This document shows positions 1 to 12,146 of a stretch of DNA of 64,000 bases, in pieces. A program made the translations under genes and the position numbers. The notes under the pieces are model-generated. The model had not been told where the DNA came from and did not search any database. It saw only the letters and a program-made list of their open reading frames with translations. The stretch is from Atopsyche davidsoni (Eukaryota > Arthropoda > Insecta > Trichoptera > Hydrobiosidae): assembly GCA_022113835.1 (NCBI GenBank), contig JAILWY010000016.1, positions 3,820,501 to 3,884,500 on the forward strand, written 5' to 3'. Numbering within the stretch: the first letter of the stretch is position 1; every line of letters starts with the position of its first letter.

Positions 1-285
1 TAAAGTCGTGCTTATTATCCGAGAGGTGGAGGCCGAAGGTAGATGTCTCATCTCCCTTTTTCCATCCTCTTATGTGGTCTTTGGTCCTTGTGTTGAAGGA
101 TCTACCTGTTTGGCCAATGTAAGTGGCGTCGCAGGAATCGCAGTTGAGTTTATAAATGCCACTGTTACTGAATTTATCATTCTTATCTTTATTATTGATA
201 AGAATTTTTGCTAGGGACATATTATTGTAATATGAGACCCTGCATGATCTAGAAAGGAGTTTACCGTATTTTTCCGCCTACATAA
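1..285 (-). mobile_element. Penelope-like element fragment, GIY-YIG endonuclease domain
   Basis: The minus strand is open from about 285 to the window edge. Near its middle it reads a GIY-YIG nuclease: GIYKL, then a Cys-x2-Cys pair (NCDSC), then YIGQTGRS and an N-T-R-x-K-x-H stretch. This order, including the zinc-like cysteine pair between GIY and YIG, is typical of the C-terminal endonuclease of Penelope-like retroelements. No reverse transcriptase is visible upstream (higher coordinates), so only the 3' end of the element is present, and it runs off the left edge. It lies just beyond the 3' end of PIG-K. The family call is confident; element boundaries are not. Confidence 0.85.
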
Positions 286-634
286 TTGTCAACTTGACAT
301 GTTTTTTTAGCAATGTCAAGTTGCAGGGCGCCATTGAATAGACTGTAACTAGGTAGGCATTGAGCTGTGATTATGCAATCACTTAACATTGCAAGTATAA
401 TCATTGTGTTTATTATACCAACTGTATCTCCAAAATTGGACATACAAGTCAGATGTTTTTTTAATTGGTACATTTTTTAATTTTAGTAAATTTAACATTA
501 ATCGAATTCAAGTTTGGTAGGTATTCTTACCCAAGTAGAAGTGTATTTTACAAATATCTTGTATTGTTACATTTCACAAAATTATGGGACTTTCTACAAA
601 TAAAAAGCAATTTATATAGTTGAAAAGCAGTCTA

Positions 635-648
635 TTTATTGTTTTATT
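635..648 (-). terminator. Poly(A) signals of PIG-K
   Basis: Two AATAAA hexamers on the minus strand (643-648 and 635-640) lie 17-30 bp after the proposed PIG-K stop codon. They support 665 as the end of the coding region. Confidence 0.55.
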
Positions 649-664
649 ATAATCAAACGTAACT

Positions 665-3600
665 TTATGTAAATAGATGACTAGGGAATTGTTTTGCTTG
701 ATAGTATCTAATATTTTTGTTATCTTCCACTGCTTCGAGTACGCTGAAACAAATTACGCATACATATATCAGTAAGCTCAAAATCACAAGGTATTTAATA
801 TTGATCTGATAAAAAAAGAATTATTTATTGAAATACGCAGAAGTTCTGAAGAAAATGCAGTTAATGTGTTATCACAATTTTTTTCGTAGGATTTGTTTTA
901 TCAAGATTTTTGATAGTATGTAAGAAGGTAAATTTATGATAATTATCGTACTCACTTATCTCTTATTATAGGAGGTACAGTAATGTTTAAGCCAGCCAAG
1001 GTGATCTCAACGGGTCTAACGGAACCGAAAAAATCTGTTATCGGAACTTTATTTGGATCTCTTGAAAACAAATCCTTTCTCACTCCGACTGTAGATATGC
1101 ACACTCTCTTGGGGCAAACTGTCAACTATAAACAAAAATCAAATAAGATTTTTTTAAACATGAGATTTTTAATACAAAATTAATCATCAAGGGATGGAAT
1201 TTAAAAAAAAAAAATAAATATCCTAGACAGACAGGTTTGATCTGTAATACTCTTCAGGATTTTTGTACGTTTAAGCAGCAGTCGTTATTAAATAATTTTG
1301 TGGTTTCTTGGGTGTTAAGCTTGGTATGAGTCTGATGAAACCATTGAAAGGAAAAAATGCTTACTGCAAAAATATTTAGCTATCTAGTCATTTGACTATA
1401 AAGCAAGAAGTTGGAGATGTCTGTTTGCTTATAAAGAAATTGGGGTCAGCTGGCTGCAACATGGATTCTAGAGTCTAAGGTGAAGAGACTGCAGGAACAA
1501 AATATAGTTGAGGAGATTCACACCGACTAGTGTTGTCTGTACTTTTAATTGACAAATATATTACGACCATCATCTGTGTTATAAATTTCGAAGTTTGAAG
1601 TTATAGTTAATAATTTACTTACAAATTCTCCCATGGTTTTTGAACTGTCTGGTTGAACTCTTTCCAAAAATTCTAATGCATAATACGTATATCTATCAAT
1701 TATATAAACTCCTATGACAGGATCTACGTGGTGCTATAAAATAAGATTAAATATTATTAGTTCGGTATACTATTAAATAAGGAACATAAATATATTATTG
1801 AAATATATTTACTGAAAGAGAGTCTTCTCCGACAAGACTGCTTGCGACTGCCAAAATATTAGGAGAGTAGAATTTTTCATACATAGATGCAGCTTGACAT
1901 GTATCAATCATGAAAAATATTTCATTGTACCTACGAAAGAAGTAAATAATAAAAAATATTTTAGACAGGAAAAAATGTTATTACATATTTAGCTGAAAAA
2001 TTTAGGAACCAGTTTGCAGGAACAGGTGTGTACTCCCCGAATCCCACCATTAGTTATAATTTACTAAATATGTATGTAAATATTTTTTTATTCTGGGATT
2101 GATATTAAAGAAATAAAAAGGTAACAATACAAATTAAACACGTAACATGTTAACCAGTAAATTGAATTTTTAATTAAACTTCAAAAAGGTCCATTATTAT
2201 GGTTGAGCAACATACTTCATTCATTCACTGGCTAGAATGCCATTTAAATATTTAACAGTTTTCCAGGAGTTTAACATTTCATCACACCATAAATAAATAA
2301 TTATTGAAACCATTGAAATTATTGATATGGAGAGAACTTGATTGTAAATTATATAAATATTCTATTCAATCTGTCGCTACTTCAGTTAATGGATGCTCAG
2401 CATAGTTAGTACATGCATTTTCAACATCTGGAGGTGTATGCTAATGAAAATAAAAAGTCATATTTTTCCAGATAGCCTGTTCCTGTAAAAAAAAATATTA
2501 TAAATATTATGTATTTTATTAGGTACCTCCTTTTTTGCCACATTTGTTCCAAGGCATCTGCCATTTCTTGACTAGTAACTTCCTCGGAATCCTGAAACTT
2601 GAGGAAGCCATCTCCACCATGGCCAGTCAGATAAATTAAAACATTACTTCCTTCATCAGTCAATAGCTGCTTGGATCGAGGAGTACCGGGAGGGAGTCGT
2701 CCAGTTAAAAGGCGGACAAAATTTTCAACCGTTACCTAGAATTAAAATATCAGAATTGATGTGGAAAGTTATACCTCTTTTATGATTATTTTAAAAACCA
2801 TTATGTTAAACAAATGTATTATTAACACACAAAAGGCGTAGCGGGTACTAGTACCCGTTCCGCGGACTACTGCCTGAAAGCGGGGCATATTCATACTTTT
2901 TTGAATGTGTTTACTCTAAAAGTGTCAGAAGGTCATTTAATTCTTTAGGTTTACAGCTCGAAATGTTTGTTTAGGACTCGTCAACGTTACTTCTACCAAT
3001 ACTGTCCAGTGATTCTGAGCAAAGTGACAATGAAGAAGTGGAGTGGTCAGAGAATGATAATCCTCCAATTATTGAACAATTTTTAGGACAAAGTGGTGTT
3101 GTTGTGATGCCAAGTAATCCGCAAAGTGTGTATGAAGTGGTTCAACTTTTTATAGGAAACGAAAGTTGTTAATAAAGATAAACATGACTAGTACTACTGA
3201 CAGTACTAATGCCAGGTACAAACAGGTATAAACAAGTAAAACCTTAAAATATAGAAGTAGAGGAATTCAACAACTGTTAACCCTTTGCACTCGAGGCCGT
3301 TTCCACGCGGACTAATCAGCAACTTGAAGCGTTTCGTAGCACTTTTGGTGAATTTTTCACCTCTAACTTAAAATGATCACACACACAAATTAACACATAA
3401 AACTTTTTTATTTTAATATTTAATGTATATTTACATCTTTACGAAGATAATTTCGTTAATATAAGTCTTTGTAATTTTGCTTTGTATGATATTTCATGTA
3501 ACAATTGCCGAGATGCATGCCCGGCTTTTCGGGACAAGTATCACAATAGTATGTCGTTTGATGTCTTTTGCTGGGTTTATTATAAATATTATCTTAATGG

Positions 3601-4600
3601 TATTGAATATTATAAAACAAACAAAATAATGCTAGTCCTTTTGCCACGGCTGTCAAGTCCACGGTGCAGTCCTTAATGGTGCCGCACTCATCTTAGTGAA
3701 TAAATTCTTACGTAGTTTGAAAGGGAGATAACATAATATTTGTAGAATTATATAGGCAGTGCTTAGGAACAAACTTTAAAGAACAAGATCACATAAACAA
3801 GAAATCACCAGATAAGAAACCATAAATAGTTATCACCGCATATCGAATTTCCGCGCCAAACAAAGTGTTGTGGCATTACATAGTGTGCAAAGGGTTAATT
3901 CAGTATTTTAATCTGGTTCTTCTCAGTTTAATGAATTTCTGGCTTTAGAATTAGAAGAAGGAAAGTAGTGAAAAAATAAGTATAAAAATATTGTTAATAT
4001 TCTTAATGTATTAATTAGTAAATACTTGGATGTATCAAATTATCATTCTTATTACATATACCACATTACACAGGATATGTTCTCATGTTTATTTATAATT
4101 CATTCTATACTTACATTCTATAGTCAACAAGAAAATAGTTCATCACTTTGTTTTAAATAATATTATAGAAAATATTACCTCATATCCCCTATAATCAACT
4201 TCAACATCATCTCCATACACGTTGATGTGTTGATGGGCATTATTGAATACAGTTGCAGGTCTAGGATTTCGAGGGTTACAAGCCATATCATCAGCAACCA
4301 TTAAAATAATCTGACTGTCAGGGATTCCTAACCGCTTCACACTCCGGTAAATAGAGAGCACATTAGCTACATGTCTGTAGTTAAACCAAAATCTAGATGT
4401 ATCCACCAAGACAGCCCAGTTATTTGAATGACTTGATTTAATGAAATCATCAGGAATCTAGAAAATGCAATCATACTATTTATAATAAATAAATAAAGTT
4501 ATCAATGATGAAAAAAATTTATTTAACTTACATCAGCAAATACCGTGTGTTGAAACTTTGAAATACATAGAAAAGAAATTAGAAAATGAAGCCAAATCAT
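665..4600 (-). CDS. PIG-K: PIG-K / GPI8, GPI-anchor transamidase catalytic subunit
   Basis: Seven exons on the minus strand join to 344 codons plus stop: 4532-4600, 4179-4457, 2527-2735, 1813-1930, 1623-1733, 956-1125 and 665-743. All junctions keep frame with GT/AG ends. PIG-K is the cysteine protease (family C13) of the ER transamidase that swaps a C-terminal signal for a GPI anchor. Visible: a signal peptide ([10 protein letters not shown]...), [17 protein letters not shown], catalytic His155 in LTGHGG and Cys197 in IDTCQA, then GEDSLSHH and a conserved VCPKRVC...ITDFFGS block. Start: first ATG of the signal peptide. Poly(A) signals follow at 643-648 and 635-640. The last exon is the least certain: it rests on a splice acceptor and frame only, and it gives a C-terminus without the membrane segment found in vertebrate PIGK. 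Confidence 0.93.
2822..3276 (+). mobile_element. piggyBac-type relic, family A, left end and N-terminal ORF remnant
   Basis: It begins with TTAA (2822-2825) followed by CACAC and an inner GGGTACTAGTACCCG palindrome. For about 335 bp it is nearly identical to the complete copy at 43962-44427, including the acidic stretch [18 protein letters not shown]. Homology to that copy stops near 3160, so this copy lacks its own right end. A second element (3277-3898) starts downstream. It lies in the PIG-K intron between 2735 and 4179. Confidence 0.75.
3277..3898 (-). mobile_element. piggyBac-type nonautonomous element, family B, with transposase C-terminal relic
   Basis: It is bounded by TTAA on both sides (3277-3280, 3895-3898) with terminal inverted repeats: CCCTTTGCACT at the left, and its complement AGTGTGCAAAGGG, with one extra base, at the right. 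This is the hallmark of piggyBac. On the minus strand near 3460-3570 it still encodes a cysteine/histidine block ([20 protein letters not shown]) that matches the C-terminal cysteine-rich domain of piggyBac transposases. The rest of the transposase is missing. About 614 bp between the TTAAs. It sits next to, and perhaps inside, the family A relic at 2822. Confidence 0.85.
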
Positions 4601-4647
4601 TTTATTTTATATAGGAAGACAAATATTTTTGACTTGTGTATATTTTG

Positions 4648-5006
4648 GGTACTTGTCTTTTATCCGACCACCAAAAAACATTGTCCTATTGTTTTGCTTT
4701 TTTTTATTGGCAACAGTGTCTATTTTTTGCTTCTTTTGTTGGCAACAGCGAGTCTCGTCATAGAAATGAAAGTTTTTTTTCAATTTTGTATCATATATTT
4801 TACAAACAATGAAAAAACGGTTATCTTTGACGGTTAGGTTAGGTTAGGTTTGGTTAATACTTTAAATTAAATAAATAAACAATACGTGTTTTCTCGCCAA
4901 TAGACACTGTTGCCAACAAAAGAAGCAAAAAATAGACACTGTTGCCAACAAAAAAAGCAAAACAATAGGACAATGTTTTTTGGTGGTCGGATAAAAGACA
5001 AGTACC
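4648..5006. repeat. Foldback (long inverted repeat) just upstream of PIG-K
   Basis: The left arm (4648-4748) is repeated almost exactly as its reverse complement at 4907-5006. The loop is about 160 bp and contains three GGTTA/TTAGG-like units (about 4832-4850). Each arm also has an internal direct duplication of TTGGCAACAG. The left arm starts 48 bp upstream of the PIG-K start codon, so it may be in the 5' UTR or promoter. A transcript across it would form a roughly 100 bp hairpin. It could be a foldback transposon or a MITE; no target-site duplication was established. Confidence 0.85.
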
Positions 5007-5286
5007 ATATTTTGTTTATCGATATTTCTGTCGGCAACCAACTGTCAAATTGCTTATCATTGTTTATGGTATGATAATAATCCATCGACTAAAATCACAT
5101 TTGCTTGTAGTACAATATGTATTCAATCATTTGGTGTTTGTTTATGAAAGCTTTACACGAGCTCGAGCAATGCAAAAATTCTACCTACCCAACGATTCAA
5201 GCTCACATCTTGATTACATTTAGTTGTCGAAAGCGAAAATGACCATGTCATATTTTTTAAATTTATGACACATGATTTTATTGTGT

Positions 5287-5357
5287 ATTCATATATATTA
5301 TTTATATTATTCATATATTATTTATATTATTCATATATTATTTATATTATTCATTAT
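5287..5357. repeat. AT-rich tandem repeat, unit about 20 bp
   Basis: Three adjacent copies of a TATTCATATATTATTTATAT-like unit, the first with two extra bases. It lies in the interval between PIG-K and Rab19. Confidence 0.75.
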
Positions 5358-5748
5358 TAGACAAAAATTTAAATAATATTAATTATTTATAAATTTTAAG
5401 CTTATATTTAATTTAAAAAATTACTTAGAATTGAAAAGTAACTTCAGATATAATTTTATCACAAATATTAATAACTTGTATTAGTGGTTGTAGTATATTA
5501 AAAAAAAGAATTATATTTAAATATTAATTTTATTTTATTTTTACTTGTACATATACTTTAATACATAAAAGAATATGATATTTTTTTAAAAAGAAAATAT
5601 CTTTATTGACTAAGTGCATTTAACAGCCTTCAAAATGCGAACAGTGAAATGACAGCTACGTCGCTTTTCATAAAAATGATGGCTGGACGATAAACAGTGT
5701 TTTGTTATCTCGACTCTTGACAGATGCCGTTTAAGTTATATTTGTATA

Positions 5749-7801
<2,053 letters not shown>

Positions 7802-7856
7802 TATTCGTAACATGGCTCACCAGGTCAACATGCGTAACAGATTTGGCATTACTTGA

Positions 7857-7862
7857 AATAAA
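7857..7862 (+). terminator. Poly(A) signal of Rab19
   Basis: An AATAAA hexamer 56 bp after the Rab19 stop codon suggests a very short 3' UTR. Confidence 0.55.
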
Positions 7863-10800
7863 AGATACAGGCATTCTGCATACCGACTTGAAAATGGTAC
7901 AAATTATTTATTGTTTATATAGTCTGTTGAAAATCATTATCTGCATTTGTGCCATTTTTAAAATGTAGTTGCACCGGTTATTTTTTTGTTACTAAATCAC
8001 AATCATCCCTTTGATCGTACACAACTATGGACTTTTGAAAATGTAGCTTTAGAAATTTATGTCCTTATTGGGACAATTACTATAAAATATATTAGAGTAT
8101 ATGAAATAGATACGGTAAAGATATAGATGTACAAACAGTCTAAACACCTCTACCTACATTACCACTCTGATTGCCTTGAATTTTCTCAATTTTATACCAG
8201 CTATTCTAAGATTTACTCTTGGATAATATTAAATTTGTGACAAATAATTATCAGTCGACATTATGTTGACTATAAACTAAGATGCATATTATTCAGAATC
8301 AGTTGAATTATTATCATGTTATTAATACAAATATTTATAGCCCAGTGCATTATACGACCAGTTAAATCCATACCGGTACACGACAATGCGAATAATGATA
8401 GAATCTCATGAGTTTCTGCGCTTCCAGTATTTTAAGGCGCTCCCTCAGAAGTGCCAAGTTTTATTGGTACTGGTAATCTGCATAATGCAAGCTATCATAT
8501 TTAGTTTAACAGCATTATATAAACAAATATTTTTTAAAAAGGAAAACTATACTTTTACCTAGTTTATTCTTAAGAGCGAAATCATAGTAGTGGCGTCTTC
8601 TCTGCCATTTTAATATATACGTAATGACCTTTGAATCTCTTTAAAGTGAATAGTTTCTTATTCCCCTCGTCCATATGTTTATTACTTATTGCGGTCCATA
8701 CATATATTTTTGTTATTAATATCAAAGGTGATTTAAAATTATTTGAGTCATTTATTTTATATTGTAAAGAACAGTGGTGTGCATTGGAGTATGAAAAGCT
8801 GGCTGATGACATGGCTTGAATATGCTATTAAAAAGCAAGACACGAGCAGGTCCTAGCCTCTTTACTGAAAAGACATATATCAGCCCGATTCGTACATTGC
8901 ATATCCTGACAAAAAATATATTATGCTCTTCTCTCGTGCAATTCTACCCATGTCTTTATTAAATTTGGACCGTTTCAGTAGTAAAAATAATATTGTACTG
9001 TAGATTCGGCTAATGATGTTACTTTAGTTTGTAATAGTGCTAAATATAAAAACGTTTAAAGATCTAACCTTTTTATTCAGTTAAGTGACAATATTTACTT
9101 ACCAATTGACAATGGTTACAAAAAAATTTCATGTACTTGTTTTTCTAACAGCAATGATGCAGTGGTTTATATATTTGCCATTTTTTACTACCGGAGAATT
9201 CAGTTTTAAATGAAAAATGACATTATATATCTATATTATTTTTCATAGCACCAAATTAAAATTGGGTACAGTTTTTTTAAAATCTGTTTTAAAAAAACTT
9301 AAGCCAAAGATACAAGATTATTAAGCAATAGATTTAGTGGTGCGAATTGTGAATTTCATTTTGAGAATGTAACTTCTTGCATAAATAAATTACTAGTTTT
9401 GTTAGGAGCTATGCCATTTTTACTTCAAACACACGAGTTATGATGCTGACTTTAACCAAATATAATGTAATTTTAATGTATTGCAGTGCATTTACAGCTT
9501 ATAATTTTTTTCGTTACAAATGTATAATTTTATGGGATTTTTTTGTGTTTATGTATTAATGTTGATCTGAAGTTTTTTTTTATTATTATAAGATGTTTTG
9601 AAATCTCATTTACTGTGCTAAATGTAAATCCCATCATCATGTGCCATTTGTGACAGTTTAAAAACACAAGTAGAATCTGCGAATTATTTCAATTTATTTA
9701 TTTTTCTCTACAATTTTTATTTTTACAATGTGCAGTGATTAAATTATTGTTGTTAAGCAATGAGAATACAATTTTGTAGTAATATAATTGTTACCTGTGT
9801 GTCCACATAATATTTATTAAAGCAATACTTTAATGTCAATTTGACTGGATATGAACAAAATCATGAGATTATATTAAATTTTTAATTTAGCTATATTAAC
9901 CAAGTATAATGTATTGATATTATTTTTTTTTCAATTAAGTAATACAGGTTTATTGTTTTACTAAAGATCTAAATAAAATAGAGTTTGATGTTAGTTTTAA
10001 TTATTTATTTCAGGTTTAATAATAGATTTTTTTATAAAATAATTCAATTCAACAGTATATTTGACAATTGTGGTTAAATTGGTATCAACATAATTACTAA
10101 TAAAATAATTATTTTATTTTTTATAAATTTATACATATTTTGGTTATTCTATAATATAATATACTTTGTGACATATTTTTGTAGTTTGTATACGCATCAT
10201 AGTGGCATATGGTGGAAGCATGCAAATATATTATACTAAAGACTGCTTACGTATGACTTTTATATATTATTCAGAGGAAGGTTTCAATACAGAGGAGCAC
10301 GTCTTAATATTAAGCACCCTTTAGTAAATTGCATCCCTTCATTGTACGCCACTGTCATGTAAAAGAGGCTTCATTAATTAATAGAACCAATATCTAACTT
10401 ATTTTGGTAGAATCTACCATATTGCTGACTCTTACTCATACAAAAACATCTATTATAATTAAAATGCTCCGGCAAGTTCCTTAATGTGTTAATTTACGAT
10501 TTATACACTCTGCAAATATATTTGTGATTGCATGAAAGTGTAGATGATGCATTTGGTCTGATCGGGCGGAGTTCGTTTTAAACGAAAGCAAGTGGAGGGG
10601 TTTGTGGGTGTGTCAGCTACAATTGGCTCAACAATGTACGCTAGAGTTACTGACTGCCTCGTCACGGAGAAAATTACACACATGGATGCACATTTAAAAT
10701 GGTTGTAATATACAAAGAGTTACAGATGTTTTTGTATACGCTAGAATCAACAATATGACATACAACTTTACAAAATTATACAGTACACCCCCTTTACCCA

Positions 10801-12146
10801 AATGTTATGTCATAATACAACAAAAAAATTATAATTAAATAAATATAGAAAGGTGATCTTCAGATATAGAATTTATTGAACATCAACTTTATTAAGACGA
10901 TGATTGCTGTCAATATTTAGTAATTTAATAATAAATTCATTTTTGTGTCATAGAAATGTCTCGACCATACTGATTCAAAAAATTAGCAATAATGACTTAT
11001 AGAAAAGTACTGCCACATGATTTTTTTATTAAGTTGATGAGTGAATATCGTCGGCCTTACTAGCAAATCCTATATATTCATGTATGGAAAAAATTTTGAA
11101 TGCCATCGGTGCAAAATGAGACTATCAATAAAATACGATGTGATATTAGTCAAAAACTCGAAATGGCTATTTGACTAATGAAGAAAATTTAATAAAAACA
11201 ATGATATATGCATGTTTACATAAAATGATGTTTTGATGAATTTGTTTCTTCTTTTATAAAAAAAATAGTACCTTTGTATGTAAAGAAAATATTTTTATAC
11301 AAAGGAGCTCAATTATATTTGATGGACACATTAAATATGAAAGTGCTTTGAAAAATATCAAACAAAATCAAATTTAATTCATAAATGTAAACATGTTCAA
11401 ATTTGTTATTACACACCTTAGTAAAATATTACTAAGGTATACCAATAGGTAATATAAATATTTATACTGAAACATGCAATATTTTATGTTACACACGATT
11501 GGCCAAATAGCACACATTATAATTCACATAATAATTTTTATGTACTTACATTTTATTTTATTTGAATGTTAAGCCCGATAAAAAAGTGAATGTGTGTAAA
11601 TAAAGAAATAAATTCTGATATTGTACAGAAGTCTCGTATTATGTAAATAAACTAGCAAATATAATAAATGAATTTGTATAATTTAATTTTTTTAAATTCC
11701 TTTTTCTCTCTTTTCTTACTGTAGACAAAGGCAGCGGAAAACTGAAACTGTGTAAAATTTATTATGATTTTATAATCTAAGTCTGCGTATTTTTAATTTT
11801 AATACTTAAAATGCACATGTCGGTAAAAATTTGAAACAATTATACCTTGCATGCCTCTAACATATTCAATTGTGTAAGTCAGCTTTGTTATTCACAAGAT
11901 TACAGTAGTCTGGACCTTTTCTAAGCTTTTCCGGGTATAACTAAGTTTAGATTTTTGTGATACTATATATAAGTATTTATTTGTGCATACAGTTATGTTG
12001 TCATACCTTTTCAGAAAACTATGAATAGAAATCTTCTTCCTGTGTAGGGAAGCTCTAAATTTTGTAGTAACATTAATCGACATTCTTCATGTTTCTTCAT
12101 AAATTGCAGCCTCAGTCTTCATGGAAAATATTTGCATATTTTTCCA
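7863..12146. other. Intergenic / 3' flank region, no gene seen
   Basis: AT-rich sequence between the ends of two convergent genes, Rab19 (plus) and the TRIM-NHL gene (minus). Part of the right side is probably the 3' UTR of the TRIM-NHL gene. A more GC-rich patch lies at 10550-10680. Only short uninformative reading frames are present. Confidence 0.5.
10200..10354. mobile_element. Possible small inverted-repeat element (MITE)
   Basis: The left end AGTGGCATA...ATGCAA and the reverse complement of the right end, AGTGGCGTA...ATGCAA, match with the same spacing over about 30 bp. No clear target-site duplication was found, so the superfamily is unknown. Confidence 0.4.

Noticed and set aside
8..214. 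Plus-strand frame at the left edge
   Set aside because: Antisense of the Penelope-like GIY-YIG domain, whose motifs read clearly on the minus strand.
983..1183. Open plus-strand frame that looks coding
   Set aside because: It is the antisense of a PIG-K exon (VCPKRVC...ITDFFGS on the minus strand).
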